A stretch of 64,000 nt of DNA from Planctomycetales bacterium (GCA_028285345.1 JANQPT010000012.1:124001-188000), one strand, 5' to 3'; shown: positions 35,664-46,237, numbered from the stretch's first letter. Made by a program: numbers and translations. Notes: generated by a model from the sequence alone, not told the origin.

Positions 35664-37616
35664 CTAGAAGACAGGGCGGGTCAAGCGGTCGCGCCGACCG
35701 AAGAACCAGTTGAAGAAGAGCCGAAACTCGCCGTCGAATTGTCGATCCTGGCCTTGCTCCAGCGGGATGACGTATGCGAACGTCGCTGTCTTGTCGTAGT
35801 CGAATTCAAACGTCGATCCGACGACCGCATTAAGCACCTGAATGTTGTCAAGGTAATCCCCAACTTGAAAGTTGCCGTTGGATACAACGTCCGTTGTTTG
35901 GAGAGCGGCGTTGTAGTGCAATTCGACGATACCCGCCAGACCGGTCAGGCCGGTCTCGTACGGCTCGTCGGACTGGTGGAACCAGTAACCTGCACCGACG
36001 TCCAAGAACAGGAAGGTCGTATCATTGATTCGCCCTGCGTCGGACAGCCCCGTGAAGCTGAGCGTATTGACGTCAAATTGATTGAGCCCGACGGGGTTGC
36101 CGTTGGCGTCGAAGTCGAATTGCAACATGCCTTGGTAAAACACGCGATCGTTCGGCGCGCAGACGATGCCAACAAACGGCATCAGATGCACTGACCGGTT
36201 ATTGATGTTGATCAAGTCGTGAGTCGCGAAACCGTCAAACAGCCGGACATTGACATCGTCGGCGGTCGGAACCGTGATTCCCAAGCCGGTCGACGCGGCC
36301 CAGGTCTCCGTGCGATAGATGATCGCCTTGAGCCACATCGTCAGATTGCCGAGTTCCGCATTGCTGGTGTTGGTTAAGTTCAAAGGAGTCGCCGCGCCGC
36401 TGCCGGAGTCAAACAGGCTGTTGCTGTCCAAGGTAGCGGCGATCGGGACACGAAATTCAAAGGAGGCCTGTCCATCGAAGAAAGTCTTTTCAAATCCGGG
36501 CGAGAAACGATTCACGTCCACGCCGTCGGCCGACAAGCGGACATTGTCGAAATAGCTATAGTTCAAGTAGACGCGGTCGCGGGGTATGGGGCTGGTGTTT
36601 TCCGCGAGCTTCAGCCGACCGACCGACGCGCCGCCTGCAGCAGGGCTGGGCACTTCTAGTACAATCGGCTCGCTGTTCAATGACTCCACAGTGGTTCCGT
36701 ACGTCAGCGCTGAGGAGAAATCGTCGACCGCGCCTCCCATTCCGGGATTCTGCACGGTTTGCAGCGGACGCCCGCCGTTGATCGGCTGCGATTGCGCGGG
36801 ATCAAAGCTGGCCGTTCCTTGGACGTAAACATAGGTGCCGGCATTTGCCCCGTTGGCGCCGATGACAACTTGGTTTCCCGACGAATCGTAAACAACGCTG
36901 CCGGGCGCCAGTTGATTCAATGATTGTTGTGCCGCGTTTCCAATTGCGGTTGTTGTGCCGTCTTCGCGGATCGCATATTGAAAGCTATTCGACGCCTCGC
37001 TGATGAAGCGAGAATTGACGGCGCCAAACGACTCAACACTGTCTAATGGGAGATTGGTACCGTTGTTGTACACAAACAGTCTGGCTCTGCCGCCGATTTC
37101 ATTCAGCGCTGCGGGAGTGTACGACTGGTTGAAATTGACTGGAAACCGTCCGGGAATCGAGTTTGCCCCGATCGTGATCGTGCTCAATCCGGTTCCGAAG
37201 AAGTCGCCGATAAATCCGGGAATCCGGTTCATCGATCCTCGATATCCGGGTTGTGGAATGTTCGGAGTTTGCGCCATCAGCGGCGTCCGCGGGGTCGATG
37301 GCGGAGTGTCAAAGCGATCCGGCATCCGGGGAGCGAGCGATTCGCTGTCGTCCGGAGTGGTCGGCGGTGCGGGATGCGCAGCCGAGGGCGGCGCGCAATC
37401 AGACGGCGACAGGGGAGCGGGGCAATTGCAGTCGCTCAGTGCGTCGGCGACCACTTGCTCAATCGAATAGCCCTCGTTGGTCCGAAACTCGGCGCGACCG
37501 GTCGCGCCTCGGAAACCGGAATCCTCGATATCGTCCGCGAGTACGCTGATCTGTGCCAGCACAACTCCAAACGTCAGCGCGGTGACGGCGTAGCCGAATC
37601 CTCGAATTCCCTTCAT
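35664..37616 (-). CDS. Large exported protein, probable outer-membrane barrel
   Basis: A secreted protein of 650 residues. The start at 37616 has AAGGAGA upstream, better than the in-frame codon at 37655. A signal peptide (GYAVTALTFGVVLAQISVLAD) is followed by a Pro/Ser/Cys-rich linker (about 60-115). A long domain of alternating hydrophobic and polar residues follows, with strand-like pieces (RVYLNYSYFDNV, ASFEFRVPIAATLDSN, TFLFLDVGAGYWFHQS). The end, FRLFFNWFFGRRDRLTRPVF, finishes in Phe like many outer-membrane barrels. A segment near 220-260 mentions typical passenger turns (DSSGNQVVIGANGANAG). I recognise no named family; location and fold are inferred. Confidence 0.75.
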   Translation of the reverse strand: MKGIRGFGYAVTALTFGVVLAQISVLADDIEDSGFRGATGRAEFRTNEGYSIEQVVADALSDCNCPAPLSPSDCAPPSAAHPAPPTTPDDSESLAPRMPDRFDTPPSTPRTPLMAQTPNIPQPGYRGSMNRIPGFIGDFFGTGLSTITIGANSIPGRFPVNFNQSYTPAALNEIGGRARLFVYNNGTNLPLDSVESFGAVNSRFISEASNSFQYAIREDGTTTAIGNAAQQSLNQLAPGSVVYDSSGNQVVIGANGANAGTYVYVQGTASFDPAQSQPINGGRPLQTVQNPGMGGAVDDFSSALTYGTTVESLNSEPIVLEVPSPAAGGASVGRLKLAENTSPIPRDRVYLNYSYFDNVRLSADGVDVNRFSPGFEKTFFDGQASFEFRVPIAATLDSNSLFDSGSGAATPLNLTNTSNAELGNLTMWLKAIIYRTETWAASTGLGITVPTADDVNVRLFDGFATHDLININNRSVHLMPFVGIVCAPNDRVFYQGMLQFDFDANGNPVGLNQFDVNTLSFTGLSDAGRINDTTFLFLDVGAGYWFHQSDEPYETGLTGLAGIVELHYNAALQTTDVVSNGNFQVGDYLDNIQVLNAVVGSTFEFDYDKTATFAYVIPLEQGQDRQFDGEFRLFFNWFFGRRDRLTRPVF

Positions 37617-38324
37617 GCGACTGCTCTCCTTAGTCGGGTTTGCGAGCCGAATCACCGGCGATGCATCCCCGTCGCGAACCTGTGAACTGTCTTGTGCGAC
37701 GTCGTCTCACAATCTTGCTCACAATGGCGTATCCGTACTTTCCCGGCCGGTTGAATCGCACAGTGCAAGTCCTGCGAACAATTATCGGAGCGAAATCGCG
37801 ACTCAGTTCGCCGCTCAATCTGCCCCGCCGGCGATTCTCCAGCGGATATCTTATTTGGTGCAATCGATCCAGCGCTTGGCGCTCAGATCTGTTGACAAAG
37901 GCAGGTGAATCTCGATCCCCCTGCCAAAATCATGTCGAAACGGTGTCTGTCTTTTCCTCAACCGAAAGAAATATTCTCATCAAAACTTGTCGGTCGCGTC
38001 ATTTTATTAAGAGATGGAATACTCGGATTAATTGTCAGAATTCGCTAAGGCTGAATTTGCAGACGTTACAGCTTGCCTAATGCGGTCACTCATTTGGCGG
38101 CGCGGCAAGTGAGATGGCCATCGACTGTCACGATGTGCGCGGTCTTAGCATCCAACTGCCGTTGTCTGCCTGCCGCGTCATTGAAAAATCGCTCGATTCA
38201 ACTGGCACACGTCCACCCTCAGCGATAAAAAAGACATTTCTTGAATCTGATGCTTGGGCGATCCAGCTCCAGCAACTTGACGACCGCGCTCGCCAAGGTA
38301 TTCAATTCCTCAGGAATTCTACTG
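37617..38324. other. Divergent intergenic region, no gene supported
   Basis: About 700 bases between two divergently transcribed genes for large exported proteins. Several short ORFs exist but none has a credible start or composition. The part at 37950-38060 is AT-rich and may hold promoters. No repeat or RNA structure was recognised. Confidence 0.4.
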
Positions 38325-41300
38325 ATGAAAACTGTCCCGCGAGTCGTCATTGTTTGCATGGGTCTCCTCGCACCGTCTTGCATGCAGGCCCAGGAACCGA
38401 TCTTGGCGCCGGGAGACGGCACTCCCATTTTGAGACTCGATCTGCGCGGCCCGGCGAGCCGGGTCTTGAGCTTGGCCATGAGCCGCGACGGCAGCACACT
38501 CTATGCCGGCGGCGACGACAAAGTCATCCACGCCTGGCGTCTGAGAGACAACCGCTATGACTTCGATCCGGCTGCGGTGATTCGCATTCCCATCGGCGGT
38601 GGCCAAGTCGGCGTGATTAACTCCATTGCCGTTTCCGACGGCGGCCGCTGGGTCGCGGTCGGCGGCCGTGGAAGAGTCCGCTCCGCCAGCGACGCCCTGC
38701 GCACCGGCTGGATCTGGCCCTCGACGGGACTGTCAGAAGCAGCACGCCGGGATCTGGGCATGATCTATGTCTTCGATCTGCTCACGCGTGAAGTCCATCT
38801 CCTCTCCGGCCATCAACAGATGGTTGACTTCTTGACGTTCGTACCCGGTTCAGGCGATGACGCTCCGGTGCTGGTCTCGGTCTCAGCGGACTACCCCGCC
38901 GCAGCATCTCCCGCAGCGGATCTGCGAATCTGGGACGTCAGCAAAAATCAGTTGATGAAGCGACTGTCGCTGCGGCAATTCAAGATCAAGCCACAGACGA
39001 AACTCATCGCCTGGAAGACCGGGCCGCGGCAGCGCGACGTTCAAGTCGCGTTTCTTTGCAAGAAGGTCACCGGCCGTCGGTCGTGGGATTGGCGGCTGGG
39101 TGTGTATGATCTGGCGCATAATCAATTGTCGCCGAATGCCGAACAGTTTCCGATGATGGACGAGACGCGGGCGATCGCGTTATTGCCGTCGGCGGAAAAC
39201 GCGCCCCGATTGCTGAGCTTTGGGTTTGAAAACAGCAAAGGCCGCAGCGACGCGCGGATTCTAAGAGTTCCCGTGACCGGCGACGGTCGGTTGGGCGTCC
39301 TCTCACCGTCACACTATCAGCCGATTCAATCCCAGGTCGCGAACTCGCCGCAAAAGATCCCCGAAGCGGTCGCGTTGTTCTCCTCGCAACCGGGAGCGGC
39401 GCCCGATCACGCGGCAGTGGTTGTCACAGACTATCAAGCATTTAACACCAACCAGCAGACCTCGACTGAGTTGGTCCTGCTCTCGCTCAATGACTGGCGC
39501 ATCGTGGGGCAGCGAATTCCGCTCTGGAACTCGCGCGCAGCAGCGCCGACGCAACCGTCGATCTCGTCCGCTGCCGGCAGCCGCTTCATCGCCGTCGGCG
39601 AAAGTCCTCAGCACGAAATATTGGCGTTCAGCATCCGAGACCTGCTCAGCGGCGTGCAACCGCAACCGCAACGCCTGCGAAGCTCAGGTCTGACGGCACA
39701 GGCGGTCGCCTTTGTGAAACAGAATGATGTCCTCGGCCTCCGCATTACGCCGACAAACGGAGAACCGATTATCGTCGATCCTGCACGGCGACGCGTTGCC
39801 ACCAATGACGGAACATGGTCCGAGTCGAGAATCGCCGCCGGGCAGTGGGAGCTCACCCAACCGGCGCCGAACGACGTCACCTTGGAGTATCAAGGAGCCC
39901 GCCGATCCTTGGAGACCGAAGCCGGCGAAACGCCGACCGCGGCCGCCGTTTGCCCGGCAACTGAGTTTTGCCCGGTCCCGCTGGCCGCAGTCGGCCTGCA
40001 AAAATCGGGAGAAGCGCGGCTGGCCTTGTTCAATGCGCAAAACGGCCGTGAACTGCGCTGGCTATCGGGACACACAGGCCTCATCAAGAGTCTTTCGTTT
40101 TCCGGCGACGGACGGTATTTGGTCTCCGCCGCCGACGACAGCACCGTCCGCGTCTGGTCGATCGCCGATTTGCAGCGCAAAAACCTTGGCAAGCATGGTC
40201 TGATTCGGGGTCTGGAAGTTGGAATTGAAAACGGCAATTTGGTCGTAAAGAAACCACCGGCGGGTGGTCTGGAAGTCGGCGATCAGATTGATGTTGCGGT
40301 TGAGCCGGATGGGAAAAATCGCGCTTTTGATTCCGCCTGGGATTTCTATGCATACGTCGTCGGTAAGAAACCGGGCGAGACCGTTCAGTTAAATGTGACC
40401 CGGGCCGGTCGGCAGTTGGCCGTGAACCTGCCGGTGGATCAGGCGATCGACGAGAGCAAGGCGTTGGTCAGTTTGTTCCTGGCCGAGCAGCAACCGGGAC
40501 AATTCTCCTGGATCGGATGGAACCCGCCGAGCGGCCGTTACGACGCCAGCAGCCGCGATTTTGAAGCGAATCTCGGTTGGCACATTAACACCGGCGATCC
40601 CCGCGAACCGGCGCAGTTCTTTTCCGTCAACCAGTACCGTGCCCGCAACTATCAGAAAGACCTGATTGAGACATTGCTTCAGGATGGAGAACTCAAACAC
40701 AAGCCGGCACCACCGGCACCGCAGATGTCGTTGCAGGTTCTCCCAACCGATCAAGGCGACGACAGTCCGCTCCGCGCGCTCGCGCAGATTGATGCTCTGG
40801 AGTTCACGACCGACCAACTACAGGCATCGCTGCTGTTCACTGACGAATTTCCGCTCGACTTCGTCGAGAGCGTCCAGCTGAGCCTCAACGGCGGAAATCC
40901 GATTTCGATGGATCGAAGGTCTGACGCCGAACGGGAGTGGCAGATCCAGCTTCCCGCTGCGCAGCTCCGCCGCGGGAGACAGGCAAATCTGATGGAAGTG
41001 GTCGTCCGTACGAACGAAGCCGATGCGCGACGATTCGAGCAGCAGATCGAGTTCCGCTATCAACGGCCCAATCCCCAAATCGAATCCAACCAGGAAGTCA
41101 CGCGAACCGTCAACGCCCCACGGCAAACGATCGCCGCCAACGTGACCAGCCCCGGCGAAGCGATCAGCGTCGATGTCTTTCACCGGCACCAGGGGAAAGT
41201 TGTCGCTGAAAAGAAACTCGAGAGCCGAGAGGGCAAACTGAATGTCGAGATGGAGGTCGAGCTTCAAGAGGGCAACAACGAGATCTTGATCGTTGCCGCC

Positions 41301-43925
41301 AATAGCGCGGCGAAAGATGTCGAACGGTCCGTGAGACCCTTCTTTCTCCGTTACGAACCGCCCGCCGTCGACCCGCCCGTGATCAACGTCGAATCGATTC
41401 TCCCCGTTGGGGGATCGGATGCGGCCGCACTGAAACCGAATCCCGCACAACCGACAGTGGTGGCCGCTTCTCGGATCAGACTGCGAGGGATTGTAACATC
41501 AAAAGCAAGGCTCGACGCGGCGACTTTCGGTCTCTCCAAAGGTACCGATCCGGAAAAACTGACGCCGCTCGCGGCGGTCCCCGAGCGCAACGTCAAACTT
41601 GTGAGTCCCCGCAAGATCGAATTCACCACTGAACCGATTGAGCTGACGCCCGGCAGCCAATTCATCAGCGTCTCAGCCAAAACGCGAGACGGCGTTTCCG
41701 ACAGCAAAGTCTTGCGGCTCGACTATCGGCCTCAACTGCCGCAACTCAAGCTGCGCGTCAAGGGATTTGATGTCGACCCGGAACGGCCGTTTGATCAAAT
41801 CGTGATCTATGAGGGGAAAGCAGGTGCCGGTCAAAAAATTTCAGCGACTGCAGAGATCGATAACGACTGGCCTCCCGGGAAGTTCACTGTGCAATTCGTC
41901 CGTTCCGTGGGTGGGGAACGCCAAGTTATCCCCGCCGTAATCGATCGTGAGCAAAAGACAGCCTCCGCTGACGTGGAATTGCTCGCGGCTCGAAATAACC
42001 GCATCCAGGTTGAGCTGACGACAGACTACGGGTCGTCGGCGAAATCAGACGAACTTCATTTGCTGCTGCTACAAACTCCGCAGATCACCGCCTCAAAGCT
42101 GAATGCCGACAATCGCCAAGGCAAGTTCTCGCCCCGCTGTACCGTCCGCTCGCGGATGAAACCGAGAGATTTCATCGTCCGCGTCAAATCCAAAGATGGA
42201 CAAGTTCACGTCTATCATTCGCGATCAAAGAAATATCGTTTCTCCGTCGAACAGGATCCCAACGACCCTCAACTGTGGCACTGGCAGGCCCGGGATCTGC
42301 CCTTCTCGGTGGGCGAGAATCAAGTCACGTTTGAGGTCAAAAACGACGACGGCTCGTCGACATCACGATCCGATCACGGGGCCAAACTGCAATATGGCGT
42401 CAAATTTGATGGCAAAGACATTCCGGTCGAGATCTCGTTCGTGGAAGTTCCCAACGGACCGCTGCTGAGCAGCAGCGGCCGCGTGCGGATACAGTTTTCG
42501 GTCTCCTCGCCGCGCCCGCTGGGCAGTGTCGTCCTGCACAAAATTGAATTGGACCGCAACGGAGAAAAGTTGCCCAGCCCGGTGGGGGAAGAACTGAAGT
42601 TCCCGGCCGGAACGACGCGACAAACATTCGCTCCGCAGGTCGCCATTAACCCGGGTGATCCGGGAGTCTATCTGGAAGTGGTCGCCACCAACGAAGCGGG
42701 CATCCCCCAGCGGGTCGCGTTGCCCGAACCAGTATTCGTTTTGGCCCCGCCGCTCAAGCCGGTGTTGACGCGTATCGTGCACCAAAGCAACCCGAAGGAA
42801 GTCTTGTTCGAACGCTCAACAGACGGCTCCGCCGCGCCGCGACAAATTCGGCCCGCGACCGATTCACTCGTCACAATTTCCGGAATTCTGACCAAACCGG
42901 AGAGCGAGGAATCATGGAACTACTACGAATACGCCAACGTCACGACGAAAGTGTGGGTCAATGGTTTCCTGCAAGACAGTGCCAGAGTTATTTTCGACAA
43001 GTCGCGGCAGTCGCCTCCGCAGTTTGAAATGAAAAACGTGGTGCTGAACCTGCCGAAGAACAACGAAATCTACGTCGAAGTCGTCGGGGACAACGTGGCG
43101 ACTGAACAACGCTCCCTCATGCAACGGCACGTGATGGATTGCACGAATCCCGATCGCCGTCAGACGCTGCATATGCTGGCGATCAACGACGGGTCGCAGG
43201 AGACCAATGACGGGGAGCAAGTCACCGACGAGAGAGTCGTGCAGCAGATGCAGGAAGCGTTGGATGCAAAGCTCACAGATCGAAACGGACTCAAGACTCT
43301 GAACTCTGACGCGTTCCCCAGTATTCTGCCCGTGCCGCGGCTTCCCATCGGCAACCGCTCAACGCTCAAACGCATTGACACGGCGCTGGCGAAACTGCGG
43401 TTCATGCTCGACTTGTCGCGCAAGCGGCGCGCAGAAAGGAAACAGGGCAACGATGTCATTCTCGTCTATTACAAAGGCTGGGAGGTCGTCACGCCCGACA
43501 ACGAATCGGTTTTACTCACAAAAGACAATAACGACCCCGAGCGCCTCAAAACCGGCCACAGCGCTCTGACGAACGTCTATTTGAGCAACAACCTGCGCGA
43601 CATCGGCGGCGCGCACCTGTTGATTTTGGATGCCAGACTCATTAATCGGAGCCGCTCGAATTACAACAGCGTCAACAACTGGGTCAAGGATGCACAGTTA
43701 GGCGTGCTGCGGCTTGCAGTCACCAACCCCCAACAGCAATTTGCGAATCACCAGCCGTTGATTTCGATGCTCAGAATTCCCAACGAAAGCGAAATCGCCC
43801 AAATCTCCACCGGGATCAAAGCGCTCCTCGCGCAGAATCCAAATCTGACATTTAGTTCCAGTTATGAAGCGTCCGTGCTGCCGCAGAACGACACAGCCCG
43901 CACTCCGCTCTACGGAGCGCAATAG
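38325..43925 (+). CDS. Giant WD40 / PDZ-like / beta-domain protein with a caspase-like C-terminus lacking its catalytic dyad
   Basis: A protein of 1866 residues. I start it at 38325, where a signal peptide begins (TVPRVVIVCMGLLAPSCMQAQ) and CAGGAA lies upstream; an ORF start 84 bases earlier has no support. The first 620 residues contain WD40 repeats (SRDGSTLYAGGDDKVIHAWRL; LSGHTGLIKSLSFSGDGRY, VSAADDSTVRVWSI). A PDZ-like module follows (about 625-710: GLEVGIENGNLVVKKPPAGG). The middle holds repeated Ig-like beta domains. The last 230 residues look like a caspase (C14) domain, starting LHMLAINDGSQ. Where active caspases have a GHG motif it has VILVYYKGWEV, and where they have DAC it has HLLILDARLIN, so both catalytic residues are gone. 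It is likely a scaffold or sensor on the cell surface. Confidence 0.8.
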   Translation: MKTVPRVVIVCMGLLAPSCMQAQEPILAPGDGTPILRLDLRGPASRVLSLAMSRDGSTLYAGGDDKVIHAWRLRDNRYDFDPAAVIRIPIGGGQVGVINSIAVSDGGRWVAVGGRGRVRSASDALRTGWIWPSTGLSEAARRDLGMIYVFDLLTREVHLLSGHQQMVDFLTFVPGSGDDAPVLVSVSADYPAAASPAADLRIWDVSKNQLMKRLSLRQFKIKPQTKLIAWKTGPRQRDVQVAFLCKKVTGRRSWDWRLGVYDLAHNQLSPNAEQFPMMDETRAIALLPSAENAPRLLSFGFENSKGRSDARILRVPVTGDGRLGVLSPSHYQPIQSQVANSPQKIPEAVALFSSQPGAAPDHAAVVVTDYQAFNTNQQTSTELVLLSLNDWRIVGQRIPLWNSRAAAPTQPSISSAAGSRFIAVGESPQHEILAFSIRDLLSGVQPQPQRLRSSGLTAQAVAFVKQNDVLGLRITPTNGEPIIVDPARRRVATNDGTWSESRIAAGQWELTQPAPNDVTLEYQGARRSLETEAGETPTAAAVCPATEFCPVPLAAVGLQKSGEARLALFNAQNGRELRWLSGHTGLIKSLSFSGDGRYLVSAADDSTVRVWSIADLQRKNLGKHGLIRGLEVGIENGNLVVKKPPAGGLEVGDQIDVAVEPDGKNRAFDSAWDFYAYVVGKKPGETVQLNVTRAGRQLAVNLPVDQAIDESKALVSLFLAEQQPGQFSWIGWNPPSGRYDASSRDFEANLGWHINTGDPREPAQFFSVNQYRARNYQKDLIETLLQDGELKHKPAPPAPQMSLQVLPTDQGDDSPLRALAQIDALEFTTDQLQASLLFTDEFPLDFVESVQLSLNGGNPISMDRRSDAEREWQIQLPAAQLRRGRQANLMEVVVRTNEADARRFEQQIEFRYQRPNPQIESNQEVTRTVNAPRQTIAANVTSPGEAISVDVFHRHQGKVVAEKKLESREGKLNVEMEVELQEGNNEILIVAANSAAKDVERSVRPFFLRYEPPAVDPPVINVESILPVGGSDAAALKPNPAQPTVVAASRIRLRGIVTSKARLDAATFGLSKGTDPEKLTPLAAVPERNVKLVSPRKIEFTTEPIELTPGSQFISVSAKTRDGVSDSKVLRLDYRPQLPQLKLRVKGFDVDPERPFDQIVIYEGKAGAGQKISATAEIDNDWPPGKFTVQFVRSVGGERQVIPAVIDREQKTASADVELLAARNNRIQVELTTDYGSSAKSDELHLLLLQTPQITASKLNADNRQGKFSPRCTVRSRMKPRDFIVRVKSKDGQVHVYHSRSKKYRFSVEQDPNDPQLWHWQARDLPFSVGENQVTFEVKNDDGSSTSRSDHGAKLQYGVKFDGKDIPVEISFVEVPNGPLLSSSGRVRIQFSVSSPRPLGSVVLHKIELDRNGEKLPSPVGEELKFPAGTTRQTFAPQVAINPGDPGVYLEVVATNEAGIPQRVALPEPVFVLAPPLKPVLTRIVHQSNPKEVLFERSTDGSAAPRQIRPATDSLVTISGILTKPESEESWNYYEYANVTTKVWVNGFLQDSARVIFDKSRQSPPQFEMKNVVLNLPKNNEIYVEVVGDNVATEQRSLMQRHVMDCTNPDRRQTLHMLAINDGSQETNDGEQVTDERVVQQMQEALDAKLTDRNGLKTLNSDAFPSILPVPRLPIGNRSTLKRIDTALAKLRFMLDLSRKRRAERKQGNDVILVYYKGWEVVTPDNESVLLTKDNNDPERLKTGHSALTNVYLSNNLRDIGGAHLLILDARLINRSRSNYNSVNNWVKDAQLGVLRLAVTNPQQQFANHQPLISMLRIPNESEIAQISTGIKALLAQNPNLTFSSSYEASVLPQNDTARTPLYGAQ

Positions 43926-43953
43926 TGACCGACCGATTACTCTGGTGAGAACC

Positions 43954-44031
43954 AGTTTCAAAACCCGGTTGCGCCAGTTTGAGATACTTACATACAAGTA
44001 TGAGTGAGACGCATCAGAGGGTTTTGAAACT
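43954..44031. terminator. Long inverted repeat between convergent genes
   Basis: AGTTTCAAAACCC (43954-43966) and GGGTTTTGAAACT (44019-44031) form a perfect 13-base stem around a 52-base loop, which itself holds an ATACTT/AAGTAT hairpin. It reaches into the stop codon of the kinase gene on the minus strand and follows the plus-strand gene by 28 bases. It probably serves as a bidirectional terminator, or is a small repeat element. Confidence 0.5.
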
Positions 44032-46237
44032 ACTTGTAGCCGGCGAGCGGAATCACGAGGCTGAAACCGAGTTCTGAAAACCCGCTCGATGCATCATTCG
44101 GCTCGGTCTCGCCGACCGTCGACGGTTGTCCGTTTTCATCGAGGAATTCCAACGTCGTCAGCGCCGTCTTGAGATCGGACCCCAACTCGTTCAACGACGC
44201 GAGCGTCAACACGGTTCCCCGGCTGAGGTACTTCTGCCGGGAAAACTCATACCAAGACTTCACGTCACGCTCTTCGATCCAAGCGGCGCGTCTCCCGGAC
44301 CGTGCTTGGCGGATTCCGTACAGTTCGTCCGTATTGGGCAGCCGGCACTTCTCTTCGGCATCAGCGTCCGCATCGGCCGATAGTTGGCGTGAGACGGCGA
44401 TGGCGAACGTCAGCGCCGCGGAAATCAAAACATCCGATTTCGGCTCCGCCGGCGCTTCGTTCTCCTCTTCAGTCGGCCGATTCCCCTCGTCACGCATGAC
44501 CGCGAAAAAGAACTCCCGAGAAACGGGCTGCAGGGTCGCGTAAAACGGCTCGCCGTCCTGCGGAACAATCACTTCAAACTCAACCGGGCTGGAGAGCTGG
44601 GAAAGCTTGAGACGGCCCCGCTGATGAAAGAGTCGATTCGTCCGTTCGTCAAAATGAAATCCGTCGCCGCTGTGAGCAGCGGCATCGTTGGCAGACACCG
44701 CGTTCAATCCGTCAGGAAGCGGGACCGGCTGTTTCTCGACGATTTGCAACGTAATTTGCGCCTCGGTTTGTGCGGGTAACGCATCGCTCGCTGAGTCCTC
44801 AGGCACGGCGATGAACTTCAACGTCCCTTGTGCCGCCTCTGTACTCCACTCAGGCACGCGAATGCTCACCTCAACCGGAGTGAACTCGGCGACATTCTTC
44901 GAAGCGGCAAACTCGATCGTCAGCTGGCCGTCGTCCATGAGGCGTTTCAAATCGTCACCCAGGGAGTCGCTGTCGAGGCGAACATCGACGCTTCCGTCCC
45001 AACGTTGACCTCGGATGCTCAGCGGGACGGTGAGTTGCGACCCGGCGATTAGCTCATATGTTTGTTCTGGAAACGCCGCTTCGAGCACGGGCGGGTCTGC
45101 GGCGATGTTGTCGTCCTGAGCATTAAAACGTTGCCAGATCAGCGCCGACGACAGTAGGGCAATCGCGACACCGCCGGCAATCAAAAATCCACGGCGGCTA
45201 GGCGCGGAAGTGCGGGTCAGGTCCTCGAATTCGGCGGCGAATTTCGCCAGCGATTCGGGACGATCGGCAGGCTGCTTGGCCAGGCAACTCAGGACGAGCG
45301 TCTCCAAAGCGCGCGCCTTGTGGTGATCGGAGATTTGGACTCGCCCGGGAAATCGGGGCGCGGGCGAAAACAGAGTTTCGTGCATGGCCCGCGCCTGCTC
45401 TTCCATCGTCCCACCCCACTCGAAGGGGAGATGGCCGGTGATCATCTCGTACAGAATCACGCCGAAGGAATACACCTCCGAGCGCTCCTCCATCCCGTCG
45501 ACCTTCAACCGCGCATCAAGCCGCTCAGGCGAGGCATAGGCCAACGTGAGGGCGGAACGAAACGCCGCGTTTTTCATCGTCGCGTCTGCGTCGAGCTTTG
45601 TGGCGATTCCAAAATCGAGCAGCTTAAAGCATTCGCCCGCCTTGCCCTCGTTGACCAGCAGAATGTTCTCCGGCTTCAAATCCTGGTGATGGACTTTCTT
45701 CTCCCGGTGGGCGTACTCAAGTGCGTCGGCGATTTCCCGCACGAATCTGCTTATCAATTTTAGCGAAACCCCCTGCCCCGGTTCTTGTCCCCGCCCCGAA
45801 TCACCCGTCAGCGATCGGCCGAGAGTCGGCAACAGGCCGGTGCTGGAAGTCTGGCAGATCCCCTCGTTTCCCCGCAGCCGGCGCTTTAGCGACACCCCTT
45901 CGAGGAATTCCATGGCCATCCAGGCAATCCCGTGGTCCTTGCCGTAGTCATACACGATCACCACGTGGGGATGCTGGCATTCCTTGGTCAGTTTCGCTTC
46001 CGCGCGAAAGTTCGCCTCGCGCTCGGTCTTCATGAACTTCAGCGCGACCTTCGACCCGAACTTGTTGTCGATGCCCTCATAGACCCAGCCATACCCGCCG
46101 CCCCCTACAAAACGGCGTGGGCTGAAGCGCGCTTGAAACTGCTGGTCGAGAACACCGAACGCCTTCGCGATCACATGAGCCGGATCGTGATCGACGGTGT
46201 CGTCGAATGGAGTCTGTGTTCTCAGGAGATCCGCCAC
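44030..46237 (-). CDS. Ser/Thr protein kinase with degenerate FGE-like C-terminal domain
   Basis: A 735-residue Hanks-type kinase. Kinase domain about 38-345: glycine loop VGGGGYG (44-50), Lys67, catalytic loop HHQDLKPEN (His-Gln-Asp in place of His-Arg-Asp, 184-191), DFG at 208-210. The Arg to Gln change before the catalytic Asp marks an RD-independent kinase. One membrane helix follows near 355-372 (RGFLIAGGVAIALLSSALIW). The outer domain has beta regions and ends with a segment resembling a sulfatase-modifying factor fold: KCRLPNTDELYGIRQARSG, WIEERDVKSWYEFSRQKYL, GFSELGFSLVIPL. Key FGE cysteines are missing. Target is unknown. It is monocistronic. Confidence 0.9.
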   Translation of the reverse strand: MADLLRTQTPFDDTVDHDPAHVIAKAFGVLDQQFQARFSPRRFVGGGGYGWVYEGIDNKFGSKVALKFMKTEREANFRAEAKLTKECQHPHVVIVYDYGKDHGIAWMAMEFLEGVSLKRRLRGNEGICQTSSTGLLPTLGRSLTGDSGRGQEPGQGVSLKLISRFVREIADALEYAHREKKVHHQDLKPENILLVNEGKAGECFKLLDFGIATKLDADATMKNAAFRSALTLAYASPERLDARLKVDGMEERSEVYSFGVILYEMITGHLPFEWGGTMEEQARAMHETLFSPAPRFPGRVQISDHHKARALETLVLSCLAKQPADRPESLAKFAAEFEDLTRTSAPSRRGFLIAGGVAIALLSSALIWQRFNAQDDNIAADPPVLEAAFPEQTYELIAGSQLTVPLSIRGQRWDGSVDVRLDSDSLGDDLKRLMDDGQLTIEFAASKNVAEFTPVEVSIRVPEWSTEAAQGTLKFIAVPEDSASDALPAQTEAQITLQIVEKQPVPLPDGLNAVSANDAAAHSGDGFHFDERTNRLFHQRGRLKLSQLSSPVEFEVIVPQDGEPFYATLQPVSREFFFAVMRDEGNRPTEEENEAPAEPKSDVLISAALTFAIAVSRQLSADADADAEEKCRLPNTDELYGIRQARSGRRAAWIEERDVKSWYEFSRQKYLSRGTVLTLASLNELGSDLKTALTTLEFLDENGQPSTVGETEPNDASSGFSELGFSLVIPLAGYK

